A program made the position numbers and the translations under genes. From Desmodus rotundus (taxonomy: Eukaryota; Chordata; Mammalia; Chiroptera; Phyllostomidae): 64,000 nt of DNA. Position 1 is the stretch's first letter; the number at the start of each line of letters is the position of its first letter. The stretch covers positions 57,799,242 to 57,863,241 of the forward strand of contig NC_071395.1 in assembly GCF_022682495.2 (NCBI RefSeq). Reading direction: 5' to 3'. The notes beneath the pieces were generated by a model, which did no database searches, was not told the origin of the DNA, and saw nothing but the letters and a program-made list of their open reading frames with translations. Below, piece by piece: positions 22,772 through 34,591 of this stretch.

Positions 22772-23712
22772 AAAGCCACCAAATCCCTGTGCTAGGTAAC
22801 ACTTACTCTTTTTGTTTTTTCTGTTTTAATTACAAAGTTGGAAAAAACTCAATAAAAATGCATAACATAGAAAATAAAAATCCTCTGTATGCTCCCACTT
22901 CTTATTTCTAGTTTCAAATATAGTTCTTCCAGATTTGTATAAACAGTCCCAACACATGCATATGTATATACTAAAAAATTAGTAATACTATACATACCTT
23001 CAATAACTTGCCTAATGTCTGACAGAATAATATACTGCAGGAAAATTTTCCAGGTTTCCAAGCATAAGGCATTTAGCTCCAGGAAGCCTTCCCAGTGATG
23101 AGAGGAGTCAGACTTGGGCTGACAAGTAAAACTCTGCAGTGATGTAGTGTCCTATTTTGTGCTGCTGTCCCCACATGGAGCCACTGAGCCCTTAGAATGC
23201 CACTAGTGCACCAAGTACTGGATGGTTAATTTTGATTGACCGTGTTTGAATTTCAGTAGCCAAGTGTGGCTAGTGGCCACTGTGTTCATGAGTACAGGGT
23301 TGACAAATGGCAAGTGGCATCAGCCAAAGAGAGTCTCTCTGCCAGAGAAGCCATGTTCTTTCTCATGCACGCACAGGAGAAGTGACAGCACCCACCAGCG
23401 GAGTGGGGCTGAGGCTGAGGATGTGGAGTCATTTCGGCCCAGGGACACGCGCAGAATTCTGGGTGTCCACCTGTGATCACTGCTTTGCTTTGGGCTTTCT
23501 GATAGAAGCCTGACTTGAAATGATTTGGGTCTTTGTCTCCATGCCTGTACTTTCATGTTTATTGTCTGGATTTTAGACAGTCTGGGGTTTAGAAAACTCC
23601 TATGGTGTTTCATATCCCTGTTCCCACCCATAGAACAAGTGTTTGAATCAGTCACATGTATTTGGAAGGGGGTGGGGAAGTGTGTCCATCCTGGCCTTAG
23701 GTAGGCTGTCTG
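22772..23712. other. Unassigned intergenic sequence
   Basis: No gene or clear repeat family recognised. Only short chance open frames on both strands. Confidence 0.45.
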
Positions 23713-25620
23713 TTTAAAAATATATATTTTATTGATTATGCTATTACAGTTGTCCCATTTTCCCACATTTATTCCCCTCCACCTTGCAACCCACTCCCGC
23801 CCACATACCCCCTCCCTAGTTCATGTCTATGGGCCATACATATAAGTTCTTTGGCTTCTCCACTTCCCATACTATTCTTAACATCCCCCTGTCTATTTTG
23901 TACCTACCAATTATGCTACTTATTCCCTGTACCTTTTCACCCCATCCTTCCCCTCCCTCTCCTCACTGATAAACCTCCATGTGATCTCCCTTTCTGTCAT
24001 TCTGTTCCTATTCTAGTTGTTTGCTTAGTTTGTTTTTGGTTTTGTTATTTTTTTAGGTTTGGTTGTCGATAGTTCTAAATTTATTGTCATTTTACTGTTC
24101 ATATTTTTTACCTTCTTTTTCTTAGATAAGTCCCTTTAACATTTCATTTAATAAGGACTTGGTGATGATAAACTCCTTTAACTTGACTTTATCTGGGAAG
24201 CACTCTGTCTGCCCTTCCATTCTAAATGAGCTTTGCAGGGTAGAGGAATCTTGGATGTAGGTCCTTGCCTTTTATGACTTCGAATACTTCTTTCCAGCCC
24301 CTTCTTGCCTGCAAGGTTTTTTCTGAGAAATCAGCTGATAACTTGATGGGAACTCCTTTGTAGATAATTGTCTCCTTTTCTCTTGCTGCTTTGAAGATTC
24401 TCTCCTTATCTTTAATCTTGGGTAATGTAAGTATGATATGCCTTGGTGTGTGTTTCCTTGGGTCCAACTTCTTTGGGACTCTCTGAGCTTCCTGGTCTTC
24501 CTGGAAGTCTATTTCCTTTGCCAGATTGAGGAAGTTCTCCTTCATTATGTTTTCAAGTAAGTTTTCCATTTCTTGCTCTTCCTTTTCTCCTTCTGGCATC
24601 TCTATGATTTGGATGTTGGAACGTTTCAAGTTGTCCCAGAGGTTCCTAAGCCTCTCCTCATTTTCTTGAATTCTTGTTTCTTCACTCTATTTTGGTTTAA
24701 TGTTTCTTTCTTCCTTCTGGTCTAAACCATTGATTTGAGTCCAGGTTTCCTTCCTGTCACTGCTGGTTCCCTGTACATTTTCCTTTATTTCACTTTGCAT
24801 AGCCTTCACTTTTTCCTCTAATTTGCGACCATATTCAACCAAGTGTGTGAGCATCCTGATTACCAGTGTTTTAAACTGTGCATCTGATAGGTTGGCTATC
24901 TCTTTGTCACTTAGTTGTATTTTTTCTGGAGCTTTGATCTGTTATTTCATCTGGGTCATATTTTTTTTTGTCTTGGCATACCTATTACTTTCTAAGGGGT
25001 GGAGCCTTAGGTATTGGCCAGGGTGGGGCAACCCATTTCGTTGGCACTGTATGTGGGGGAGGGGTCTGAGAGGGAACAATGCGGCTTGCTCAGCTCTTGG
25101 CTGACTTTCAGTCACTTCGTCTGCTACCCACAAGCTAATTGGGCCCTTCTGGTGCTGATTCCTGGGTGGGTGGGTTTGTATACATTCTAGGACCTTGTGG
25201 GTGTCTCCAACAAACTCTCCTGTGAGGCTGGGAGTTTCTCCCACCGCCACAATGCCCACATGTTTTCTCAGTCAGAGGTTTTGAGGCTTTATTTCCCCAG
25301 GCTGGAACCCTGGGTTGTGCAGTCTGTCTCACTCCCCAGTTGTTCCTCCCGCCTGCTCCACCAGCCACCACCTTGCCTGCCCAGGTCCTCCAGCCACTGC
25401 CCTTGCTTGAGTCCTCTCCACTCCAGCTGCCCATCTCTGCCCCTCCTACTGGTCTGGGTAAATGTTTCTTCTTTAATTCCTTGATTGTCAGACTTCCATA
25501 CAGTTCGATTTCCTGGCAGTTCTGGTTGGTTTTTGTTTTTAAATTTGTTGTTGTCCTTCTTTTGATTGTGTGAGGAGACACAGTGTATCTACCTAGGTCT
25601 CCATCTTGGCGGGAAGTCTC
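23713..25620 (-). mobile_element. HAL1-like element, copy 2
   Basis: The minus strand reads CCAAGATGGAGACCTAGG... near 25610, a 5' leader, an ORF1-type segment and the HAL1 3' UTR, ending in the complement of TAGCATAATCAATAAAATATA near 23720. 24222-24629 still encodes the ORF1 RNA-recognition core (IQIIEMPEGEKEEQ...ARRGWKEVFEVIKGK). No ORF2 is present. It carries CAG (not TAG) at the codon where copies 1 and 4 have a stop. Confidence 0.85.
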
Positions 25621-26690
25621 TAGTACCACTTTTCTGGTGCTTACATCCAAAGTAGGTGCCACTCTTACAGTAGGTGCCATTTTTTATTGATTGATCTTCT
25701 CTGTGAGTCTCCATTCCCTGGAGTAGGCTCTGTGCTAACACTGATACAGGTGCAGCTTTACTGACATCTGGTACCTGTGCTGATGGGCAGTAATCTGGGC
25801 CCTAAAGATAGTTACGTATTTCTGAAGACACCCATTCTGTCAGCCACGGCCAGTCCTCCACAGGTACCACTCATGGTTTTCCCTGGGGCAAACATAGCCC
25901 TAAAATAATATCAGATAGCTCTGAATTTCAAGCTATAGCAATGGTTTTTGGTTATTTTTTTTTCTATTTTTAACTCCAAGATCCAGAATTCTGTTTTATT
26001 TCAAGGAGTATTAACCTTTTCCCCCATTTGGATATATAAAAAATAGCTCAAAATAATTTACAAAGTTTCCAGGAGTATAATTTGACTTAAAATACTGCCT
26101 TTTGGGTCTCGTTGCATTATTCTTAGCCAGACTGTTGGTACCAAATAATATTACAACTCCCTGGAAATATATGACTTATAAATAGTAGATTTCCACCATA
26201 TTTCTTCTAAATTATTTCTTATTTAAGCTATTTTTAGCAATTTACGTATTTCATTATAACTTACATTCTCTATTCTGCTCCTTAAATGTTTTCAACTCAT
26301 GTAGATTTTCAGATTTAATCTTCTATGTAACAGAGCTCACTTCCCTAGACTTTTAAGAGTTTTTTTAATTCATTGGGGTGATATTCATTAATGAGTTTCA
26401 AACATGCACTTCTATAATACACCATCTGTGTATTGTTTTGTGTGTTCATCACCCAAGTCAAGCCTGCCTGCAGAACAATGGTCTTGAATGAAAGGGTTTT
26501 ATAATGAAGTGAGCTCTGAGAGAGATTTCTTGAGCTCCAAATAGTGTGAACATTTGTGAATTCATAAAATAAATTTTATTTCATAACCTATAACAACAGA
26601 AGATTGTGGGGTGATGTAAGAACAATTTTAAAGAACATGAAAGATTCACCAGAAGACGGAACAGAGAAGTAGATATGTGGCAACTCCTGC
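25621..26690. other. Unassigned, with a short L1 3' UTR-like piece
   Basis: 26345-26465 ('attggggtgatattcattaatgagtttcaaacatgcacttctataatacaccatctgtgtattg') resembles the complement of an L1 3' UTR. The remainder is AT-rich with nothing recognisable. Confidence 0.45.
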
Positions 26691-26699
26691 CATGGAGAA

Positions 26700-27070
26700 C
26701 TTTATGTATTAACTTGCCTGGGCCACAGTACCCAGGTATTTGGTCAAACACCAGTCTGGATGTTGCTGTGAAGGTGGTTTTTAGATGAGATTAACCTTTA
26801 AATCAGTAGACATTGAGTAAAGCAGAGTACCCTCCATACGGTGGGTCGGCCTCATCCAACCAGCTGAAGGCCTTAAGAGAAAGGCCTCTCTTAAGAGAAA
26901 GACTGAGGTCCCCAGTAGAAGAGGGAATTCTGCCTGCAGTTTTGTTTCAGACTCAAGACTGAAACAAAATTTCTCTGGTCCAACCTGCCCTGCAATTTCA
27001 GACTTGCCAGCCTCACAAATACACGACCCAATTATTTAAAGTATCTCTCTCTACATATGGAGTATTGATA
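26700..27070 (+). mobile_element. Ancient interspersed repeat, left part (family not named)
   Basis: 'aacttgcctgggccacagtacccaggtatttggtcaaacaccagtctggatgttgctgtgaagg...tagatgagattaac' and 'cctcatccaaccagctgaaggcc' belong to a widespread mammalian repeat I recognise by wording but cannot name safely. Its usual ending ('cctattgg.cctgtctctctggag') appears 2.2 kb further on, at about 29320-29345, so it has been split by later insertions. Confidence 0.55.
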
Positions 27071-27084
27071 CAGAAATAGATATA

Positions 27085-27281
27085 GCCCTGGCCATGTGTC
27101 TCAGCTGGTTGGCATGTAGTCCCATACACCAAAAGGTTGAGGGTTTGATCCACAGTCAGGGCACATGCTAGAGGCAACAGACTGAAGTTTCTCACATCAG
27201 TTTTTCTTCTCTCTCTCTCTCCCCTTTCCACTCTCTAAAATCAGTAAAAATATATCTCCTTGGGTGAGGATGTTTTTTAAT
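27085..27281 (+). mobile_element. Ves-type SINE (degraded)
   Basis: Head GCCCTGGCCATGTGTCTCAG, TTTGATCCACAGTCAGGG box and tail. Target repeats GAAATAGATATA lie at 27073-27084 and about 27282-27293. Confidence 0.93.
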
Positions 27282-27407
27282 GAAATAGATATAAATATAT
27301 AATATGTAAATATATGTAGTATATACATATATAGGGTCTTAGCCTGTTCAGGCTGCTATAACAAAATACAATACCATCAAATGTAGGGCTTAAACAACCA
27401 ACTTTTT

Positions 27408-27628
27408 GCCCTGGCTGGTGTAGTTCAGTGGATTGAACACGGGCCTGCGAACCAAAAGGTTGCCAGTTTGATTCCCGGTCAGGTCACATGCCATGGTTGT
27501 GGGCCAGATCCCCAGTGGGGTGTGTGCAAGAGGCAAACACACATTGATATTTCTTTCCCTCTCTTTCTCCTTCCCTTCCCCTCTCTCTAAAAATAAATAA
27601 ATAAAATCTTTAAAAACAAAACAAAACA
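27408..27628 (+). mobile_element. Ves-type SINE
   Basis: GCCCTGGCTGGTGTAGTTCAG head, TTTGATTCCCGGTCAGG box, pyrimidine tail and AAATAAATAAATAAAATC. It sits inside the MLT1-like LTR. Confidence 0.95.
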
Positions 27629-27634
27629 ATTTTT

Positions 27635-27842
27635 GCCCTGACCAGTGTGGCTCCATTGGCTGGAGTGTTGTCCCACAAAGTGAAAACTCGCCAGTTCAAT
27701 TCCTGGTCAGGGCACATGGCTAGGTTGTAGGTTTGGTCCCCAGCTGGGGAGTGTGTGAGAGGCAACTGATCGATGTTTCTCTCTCACATCATTGTTTCTC
27801 TCCCTCTTCCCCTCTCTCTAAAAATAAATAAAATACATCTTT
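27635..27842 (+). mobile_element. Ves-type SINE (second, in tandem with the previous)
   Basis: GCCCTGACCAGTGTGGCTC head and the usual tail. It inserted at the A-rich tail of the preceding SINE. Confidence 0.95.
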
Positions 27843-27858
27843 AGAAAATAACAAACTT

Positions 27859-29015
27859 AGGCTCCACCCCTTAAAGTAACAGACACGCCAAGACAAAAAA
27901 AAAAAAAAAAAAAGGCCCAAATGACAGAACACTTCAAAGCTCCAGAAAAAATACAACTAAGCGAGGAAGCGACAGCCAACCTATCGGATGCACAGTTCAA
28001 AGCACTGGTTATCAATATGCTCACAGACTAGGTTGAATCTATTCGAAAAACAGATGAAAAAATGAAGCCTATGCTAAGAGAAACAAAGGAAAATGTACAG
28101 GGAACCAATAGTGATGAGAAGGAAACTGGGACTCAAATCAATGGTGTGGACCAGAAGGAAGAAACAAACATCCAACCAGAAAAGAATGAAGAAACAAGAA
28201 CTTGGAAAAATGAGGAGAGGCTTAGGAACCTCCTGACGCCTTGAAACGTTCCAACATCCGAATTATAGGGGTGCCAGAAGGAGAAGAGGAAGAACAAAAA
28301 ATTGAAAACTTATTTGAACAAATAATGAAGGAGAACTTCCCTAATCTGGCAAAGGAAATAGACTTCCGGGAAGTCCAGGAAGCTCAGAGAGTCCCAAAGA
28401 AGCTGGACCCAAGGAGGAACACGCCAAGGCACATCATAATTACATTACCCAAGATTAAACACAAGGACCTACATCCAAGATTACTGTATCCAGCAAAGCT
28501 ATCATTTAGAATGGAAGGGAAGATAAAGTGCTCCTCAGATAAGGTCAAGTTAAAGAAGTTCATCATCACCAAGCCCTTATTATATGAAATGTTAAAGGGA
28601 GTTACCTAAGAAAAAGAAGATCAAAAATGGGAACAGTAAAAATGACAGCAAACCCGCAGTTATTAACGGCCACACATAAAACAAAAACGAGAGCAAACTA
28701 GGCAAACAACTAGAACATGAGGGTTGTCATTAAGGGAGTGGGAGGGGGAGAGGGGGAGAAGGTACAGAGAATAAGTAGCATAGATGATAGGTGGAAAATA
28801 GACGGGGAGGGTAAAAATAGTGTAGGAAATGTAGAAGCCAAAGAACTTATAAGTATGACCTATGGACATGAATTATAGAGGGGGAATGTGGGAGGGAGGG
28901 GGGTGGGCAGGATGGAGTGGAGTGGGGGGGGAAATGGGACAACTGTAATAGCATAATCAATAAATATATTTAAAAATAAAATAAAATAAAAGTTAAAGCC
29001 TCAAAAAAAAAAAAA
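27859..29015 (+). mobile_element. HAL1-like element, copy 3 (5'-truncated)
   Basis: Begins in the late 5' leader (GGCTCCACCCCTTAAAG). It contains ORF1 pieces (28062-28244 and 28241-28609) with a frameshift near 28240 and an internal deletion near 28455-28465, then the HAL1 3' UTR and an A-rich tail. Perfect 16-bp target repeats AGAAAATAACAAACTT lie at 27843-27858 and 29016-29031. Here the codon that is TAG in copies 1 and 4 is CAG. Confidence 0.93.
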
Positions 29016-29319
29016 AGAAAATAACAAACTTTTATTTCTCACAGTTCTGGATGCTGGAAATCCAAGATAAGTCACCAGTAGATTCAACACTTGCTGGTTC
29101 ATAGGAAGCCACCATTTTACCTGTTCTCACATGGCAGAAGGAGCGAGGGGTCTTTTCAAGAGCACTACTCACATTCGTGAAGGCTCCACCCTCAGGACCG
29201 AGTAACCTCCCCAAAGTTCCACTTCCAAACGCTACCATATGAATTTGGGGCAGACACAAACACTCTGCCTATAATAATATAATAATATATATATATAATA
29301 TTGACACATACATATATCC

Positions 29320-29880
29320 ATCCTATTGGCCCTGTCTCTCTGGAGGACCCAGACTCTCCCCATGCCTGACTGAGGACCCAGAGCTCAATCCCACACCTGC
29401 AGCCCAAGCCTCAGAATGAGGAGTCACAAAAGCTACTAGCTGGTGTAGGGGGTCTGAGAGTAAAAAAAAAAAAAAAAAAAAGTAAACAGATCCACTTTCA
29501 AATTGAGGCAGACCTGCCATGCCAAAGGAGCTGCTTCGCACATCTTCTGCCTCAAAACTGGGAAAGTCAAAGGGGCAGAGTGACCTTTGGAAGGAGGCTG
29601 AAAGCAACCCTGTGTCCCAAAGAACTATTTGCAAGCATAACAAGAAAGCAGATGTTAATAACTACTGGACTGATGGCTACTGGACTAAAAATTGAAAACA
29701 TTGTTTAAAATTAACACCATGGGTGGGGAAAAGGGTAGGGGGTGGGAGGACTGAGCAAAAAGGAAAGAGGACTCATGGACATAGACAAACAGTATGGTGA
29801 TTGTGGGGGAGGGCATAAGGGAACTAAATAGTAATGGGAAAAATACAATAAAAATTAAATTAAATCAAATTAAGTTAACA
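29320..29880 (+). mobile_element. Retroelement 3' ends with A-tails
   Basis: An A run at about 29463-29482 ends one segment. A second segment has a 3' UTR-like part 'gggggtgggaggactgagcaaaaaggaaagaggactcatgg' and ends in AATACAATAAAAATTAAATTAAATC. This looks like an L1-family or other retroposed 3' end. Family not resolved. Confidence 0.5.
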
Positions 29881-29889
29881 TCACTAATT

Positions 29890-30700
29890 AGCTTCCCTGC
29901 ACCAGTAGCAATCCCTTCCTTCTAACGATGTCATTGTTCCCCTTGCCTTTCTCATTAATACCCTTTGCCTTCGTCTCCTAATCGGAACACTGTTTGCATT
30001 TCTGCCTGAATCAGGGATTCCTAAACAGCTATTCTTTTTTTTTTTTTTTTTAAATCTCAAGTAAGTGCTTGTTGCCTCCCTCTCTGAAAGTCTTTTATCT
30101 TTAGGTTAGCCCATCCAGCATAGTCAGACAGGATAGGAAGTGGCCTCACCTTCATGGTCCAGGGTCCGCTGGAACCAGGTACAGCACCTGCAGAGCCTCT
30201 TCTGTGCTCCGTGTCCAAGGGTCGCTGCCTCCCTGATGGAGAAGCCCTCTTGGAGCCAAACCTCTCTTCCTTGTTGCTTAAGGTCAAATGCCTTTATCTG
30301 AAATCAGGGGAGGGTTTTTTTCCCTTCAATGGGGGGCGATTGCTGAGGTGCCAGCAAATGGCAAGATGCCACAGGAGTTTGCTACCTTATGGGAAAGAAT
30401 CACTTTTTCTCCAGAGGGGGTTTCCACAGCCCACACACATAAGAGGTGCTGGGTAGAGGGTCCTTGGCTTGGCTCACAAGGTTCTCAACATGTCAGTACT
30501 CATTGAATTGTGCTCTCTTGTCTCCTGGTCCTGTCTCTCTGTATGTTGTTTGTCATAAGAAAGAGATGTTGTAAGGATAGAGAGCCAAATCTCTCCAGGA
30601 CAATGGAATTCACTGAAATAACTTCTAAAATGTCCTAAAAAAATAAACTTTGGCCATCTGAGCAGGCACCTTAAAATTTCTTACTGTTTGTCCTGGCTGA
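29890..30700. other. Unassigned intergenic sequence
   Basis: A T run at about 30035-30052. Otherwise nothing recognised as gene or repeat. Confidence 0.4.
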
Positions 30701-30759
30701 AACCTGGCACAAAATTTCAAAGGATCTAATGACTCTATGATCAGAAATTTGGCAAAATT

Positions 30760-31215
30760 AGAAGTGTAATGAATCTTACCATTTGCAACAACATGTTTGG
30801 GCCTAGAGGGTATTATGTGAAGTGAAGTAAGTCGGCCAGAGAAACACAAATACCATATGATTTCACTCATATGTGGAATCTAAAGAACAAAATAAACAAC
30901 AAAACAGAAACAGATTCACAGACACAGAGAACAGACTGATGGGTGCCGGAGGGAAGGAGGTTTATGGGACTGGGTGAAAAAGGTGAAGGGATTGAGAAGT
31001 ACAGATTGGTAGTTACAAATAGTCATGGGGAGGTAAAGTGCAGCATAGGGAATATGGTCAATAATATTGTAATAACTATGGATGGTGCCAGGGGGGCACT
31101 TGAAATGTCAAGGGGAGCAGTTTGTAAAGTTTAAGGTTGTCTAACCACTATGCTGTACACCTGAAACTAATACAAAATAATACTGAATGAAAACTGTAAT
31201 TGAAAAAATAAAAAG
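30760..31215 (+). mobile_element. Old L1 3' end
   Basis: 'gaagtaagtcggccagagaaacacaaataccatatgatttcactcatatgtggaatctaaagaac', 'agactgatgggtgccgg' and 'tgctgtacacctgaaactaatacaaaat' are L1 ORF2-end and 3' UTR hallmarks. Confidence 0.85.
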
Positions 31216-31469
31216 TACAAAAATGCAGAGAAAAAAATAGAAATTTGGCAAAATTTAAAGTCTATTAGCATTGTTCTAAGCCTCAGTAACTTCCAAGGTC
31301 TTCCAATTGATAATCAGAAATGTAAACACAGCCCACAACTGCCTAAAACTAAATAAACCAAAGTGGGGGAAATGAGAGAAAATAGTTTAAGAAAAAAACA
31401 AAAGCTGCTAAAAACCTTCCCTTGCCTAATAGCACCCACACCCAATCTCCTTAAAAACTGTTCATCAAG

Positions 31470-31691
31470 CCCGGATGAGCATGGCTCAGTCGGTTGGGTG
31501 TCATCCCACAAAGCAAAAGGTCACTGGTTCAATTCCTGGTCAGGGCACATGCCTGGGTTGCAGGCCAGGTACCTGGTGGGGACATGTGAGAGGCATCTGA
31601 TTGATGTTTCACTTGCACGTAAATGTCCCTCTCCCTGTTTCCCTCCCTTCCCCTCTCTCTAAAAATAAATAAATAAAATCTTTTAAAATAT
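31470..31691 (+). mobile_element. Ves-type SINE
   Basis: CCCGGATGAGCATGGCTCAG head, TTCAATTCCTGGTCAGGG box and tail. Target repeats TGTTCATCAAG at 31459-31469 and 31692-31702. Confidence 0.95.
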
Positions 31692-33284
31692 TGTTCATCA
31701 AGGACAAATAGAAAGCTTAAAGCCTTTGACATCTGAATGAATAAACTTAGTTTATTTCAAGTGTTATAAATTAGTAGTATTTTGCCTTATTGTACTTGTC
31801 TCATGGCTGATTTTTTTAAATGTGTATGTATGTGTACCTCTGGAGAAGATTAATAAAAGTAGCTTATATAAAAAGGGTTCAGTTTAATTGGCTTAAAGAT
31901 ACTAAGTACTGGCACTAACCTCCTCCCAGGACCAAATTGGAATTACAACTATATCATAGAAAATTCATCTTGAATAACCAGCTGAAGACTAGCTAGAGAG
32001 AAACCTTATAACCAAGGACTTATGGAGGAAATCATACTATCACATTAAGACTGGTAGGAAGTGTGGAGGTGCAAGAGGGCTAGCTGGGCTCCCACAGGCT
32101 GCAGCTGAAGTTACAGAGGGATATTTCAGCTACTGGGGGGACATCCCCCGAGATGTGTGAGGTCTAAACCTCAAGATAGACTCCCCAGCCTAGAAGTACC
32201 TGGAAAGGCACCTGTGTGACATCTGGCTGTGAAAAGCAGTGGAGTTTCTGTCCACCAGGAATAGATGGCTGGAGACACAGAAAGTCTCTTAAAGGGTCAA
32301 TACTCAAAATCTCATTTGCAACCACTTACCCTGGGCTCTGGCAGAGAGAGAGCAGGGTGGACTAGAGACACATGAGGAGAGTCTGGGGCTGGTGGCTCTG
32401 AGGAGAGAATTCAAGGATCACCTACTAGGATCTCTGAGCTCAGTCATCCCCCCATACTGCAGAACCATCAATCTTAGGCAGAGCACTCCCCTCAAAGCTG
32501 CATCAGCCTGAGGGGAAGTAATATCCCCACCCACAGGAATGCCTCTCCTTCTACCCTGTGGAGCTTAAGCCTGGATAAGGAGTACAGCTGGAGAATATTT
32601 CAGTGACTAAGCCTAACAGGCAGGCTGCAGGTGGAGGTAGATCTCTGGGAGCTCTGGGACGTTAGCTGGCCTGAGCCTGGGACCACCGCTGGTTAAAGCT
32701 AGCCTTGGTGCACAGCCTGGTCTTTCAGCATGTGCCCTGGCCTAGCAGAGGAAGTTACAAGCTGTGCATCACTGATATCTCCAGACAGGTTGCCCAGGGA
32801 CAGTCATAGGCAGCGTCTGACCTAGGTCTGAACCAGAGTCTTTAAATATCTACCTAATACATAGAAACAAACAAAAAGAAGCAGCCAAAATGGGAAGACA
32901 AAGAAACAAGCCCCAAATAAAAGAACAAGAGAATTCTCCAAAAGAAAAGCTAAATGAAATGGAGGCAAGCAATTTATCAGATATAGAGTTCAAAGTAACA
33001 ATTATAAAATTAAAGGAGAAATAAAGAACTTCCCAGAAAAGAAAAAGCTAAAGGAGTCTGTTGCCACCATATTACAGCAAATTTTAAAAGGCTTGTTTTA
33101 AGGAGAAAAAGGAAAAAACAGAAGAACATAGTTTTAAAAAAATAAAATGGCAATAAATATGTTTCTGTTAATAATCACTTTAAATGTAAATGGCTTAAAT
33201 GCTCTCTGATCAAGAGACATAAGATACCTGAATGGATAAGAATACAAGACTCATATACCTGCTGTCTATAAGAGACCTACTTCA

Positions 33285-33524
33285 TCCCTGACTGGTGTGG
33301 CTCAGTTGGCTGGGCATCATCCAGGAAAGAGAAAGGTCACTGGTTTGATTTCCAGTCAGGGCACATGTATAGGCTGTGGGTTCAGTCCCTAGTCTAGGTG
33401 CATATGAGAGGCAACCGATCAGTGTTTCTCTCTCACACTGATGTTTCTCTCCCTCTCTCCCTACCTTTCCCTCTCTAAATAAATAAATAAATAGACAAAT
33501 AAATAAATAAAATCTTTTTTAAAA
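33285..33524 (+). mobile_element. Ves-type SINE in the host L1
   Basis: TCCCTGACTGGTGTGGCTCAG head and AAATAAATAAATAGACAAAT tail. The flanking L1 text AGAGACC(T/C)AC is duplicated on both sides. Confidence 0.95.
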
Positions 33525-33702
33525 AGAGAGACCCACCTCAGAAAGAAAGATACACACAACCTAAAAGTAAAGGGATAGAATAAATATTTCATGCAAATGG
33601 AAAATTTTTAAAAAGCTGGGGTAGCAATACTTATATCTTAAAAGATAGGCTTTAAAACTATGACCATAGTAAGATACAAGGACGCTACATAATGATAAAG
33701 AG

Positions 33703-34279
33703 TGATGCAGATCCCGCCGCATGGGATCCATGTGTTGTGGCAGCAATAGACAAATTCACATGGACTACAGACATCCTGTGGAGAAAAAGGGATGGCATGG
33801 CCACTCTCCAAGTGAGAGAGAGGGCGAGAGGGCTAGAGAGAGCCCACCCCTACCTGGACAGGCTTTTATTGCTTTTCTGGGCACATTACATCGAAGATGG
33901 TCCTCATTTACTATGCACAGGTTCACTGTAGGTGATTACCCTTTACAAACACCAAAGGACAGAAAGCTGCTAATTACTTCGAAGAGAAGGATGTTACAGC
34001 TCAAGGGGGAAAGTGGTCGAACTGGTTACACTCCATACTTGGGTGGTTTAGCACAGACTTTAAGAAGTTAAAGATACTCAGTAAATGTTTGCTGCCTCAA
34101 TCCAGGGTGAGGGAGTTTTAGCAAAAGCAAATCTCATAGCAGCCTAGGTACAATGCAGGCCTGATTCCCCTTGGGAGAACCTGTCCATGGGCATGGGTCC
34201 TGTGTGCTGGACCTCGCACCCACTGGCTTTCCGAGTGGGAGGTGGGCTACATTTCCCATGCATGGAACAGCTCCCTCTT
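33703..34279 (-). mobile_element. Solo LTR, probable endogenous retrovirus
   Basis: A 577-bp insertion inside L1 sequence with a 6-bp target repeat AAAGAG at 33697-33702 and 34280-34285. On the minus strand it ends in GATCTGCATCA and contains a polyadenylation signal context AGCAATAAAAGCCTG followed by a short downstream part, as in LTR R-U5. Its start (AAGAGGGAG...) lacks a clear TG. No internal viral genes are present. Class uncertain; the 6-bp duplication fits class II. Confidence 0.6.
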
Positions 34280-34544
34280 AAAGAGAACAATCCAACAAGA
34301 GGATAACCCTAGTAAACAGTTATAGGAGCACTTAAATATGTAAGCAAATCTTGATGGACATAAAGGGGAGTCAGACAGTAAAACAGCGATAGTAGGGGAT
34401 TATAACATCCCCTTGACATCAATGGATATATTTTCCAGACAGAGAATCAACTAGGAGATAACAGCCTTAAACAACACACTAGATCAAATGGATTTAATTG
34501 ACATCTTTAGAGCATTTCATTCCAAAGCAGCAGAATATAAATTC

Positions 34545-34591
34545 GTATTACGGGACCAGTGGTACAATGGATAACACATCTGACTGCAGAT
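34545..34591 (+). pseudogene. Retroposed 5' half of tRNA-Arg(ACG), tailless
   Basis: Inside L1 ORF2 sequence, 14-bp direct repeats CAGAATATAAATTC (34531-34544 and 34592-34605) flank a 47-bp insert. From 34552 it reads GGG-CCAGTGG..CAATGGATAAC..TCTGACT..GATCAGAA (the last bases shared with the right repeat). This matches tRNA-Arg(ACG) from the 5' end through the anticodon stem, as I recall the human tRNA. Most differences are CG-to-TG/CA changes. The wobble base is G where the gene has A, as expected if reverse transcriptase copied inosine-34. There is no 3' half, no CCA and no poly(A). It cannot make a tRNA. Confidence 0.85.

Larger units (their letters stand above)
27333..29265 (-). mobile_element. 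MLT1-like LTR split by two SINEs and a HAL1
   Basis: The segment 27333-27403 ('cttagcctgttcaggctgctataacaaaatac') continues at 29030-29265 ('tttatttctcacagttctggatgctgg', 'ctcacatggcagaagg', 'gaatttggggcagacacaaac'). Together they give a reverse-oriented MaLR LTR. Everything between is later insertion. Confidence 0.7.
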
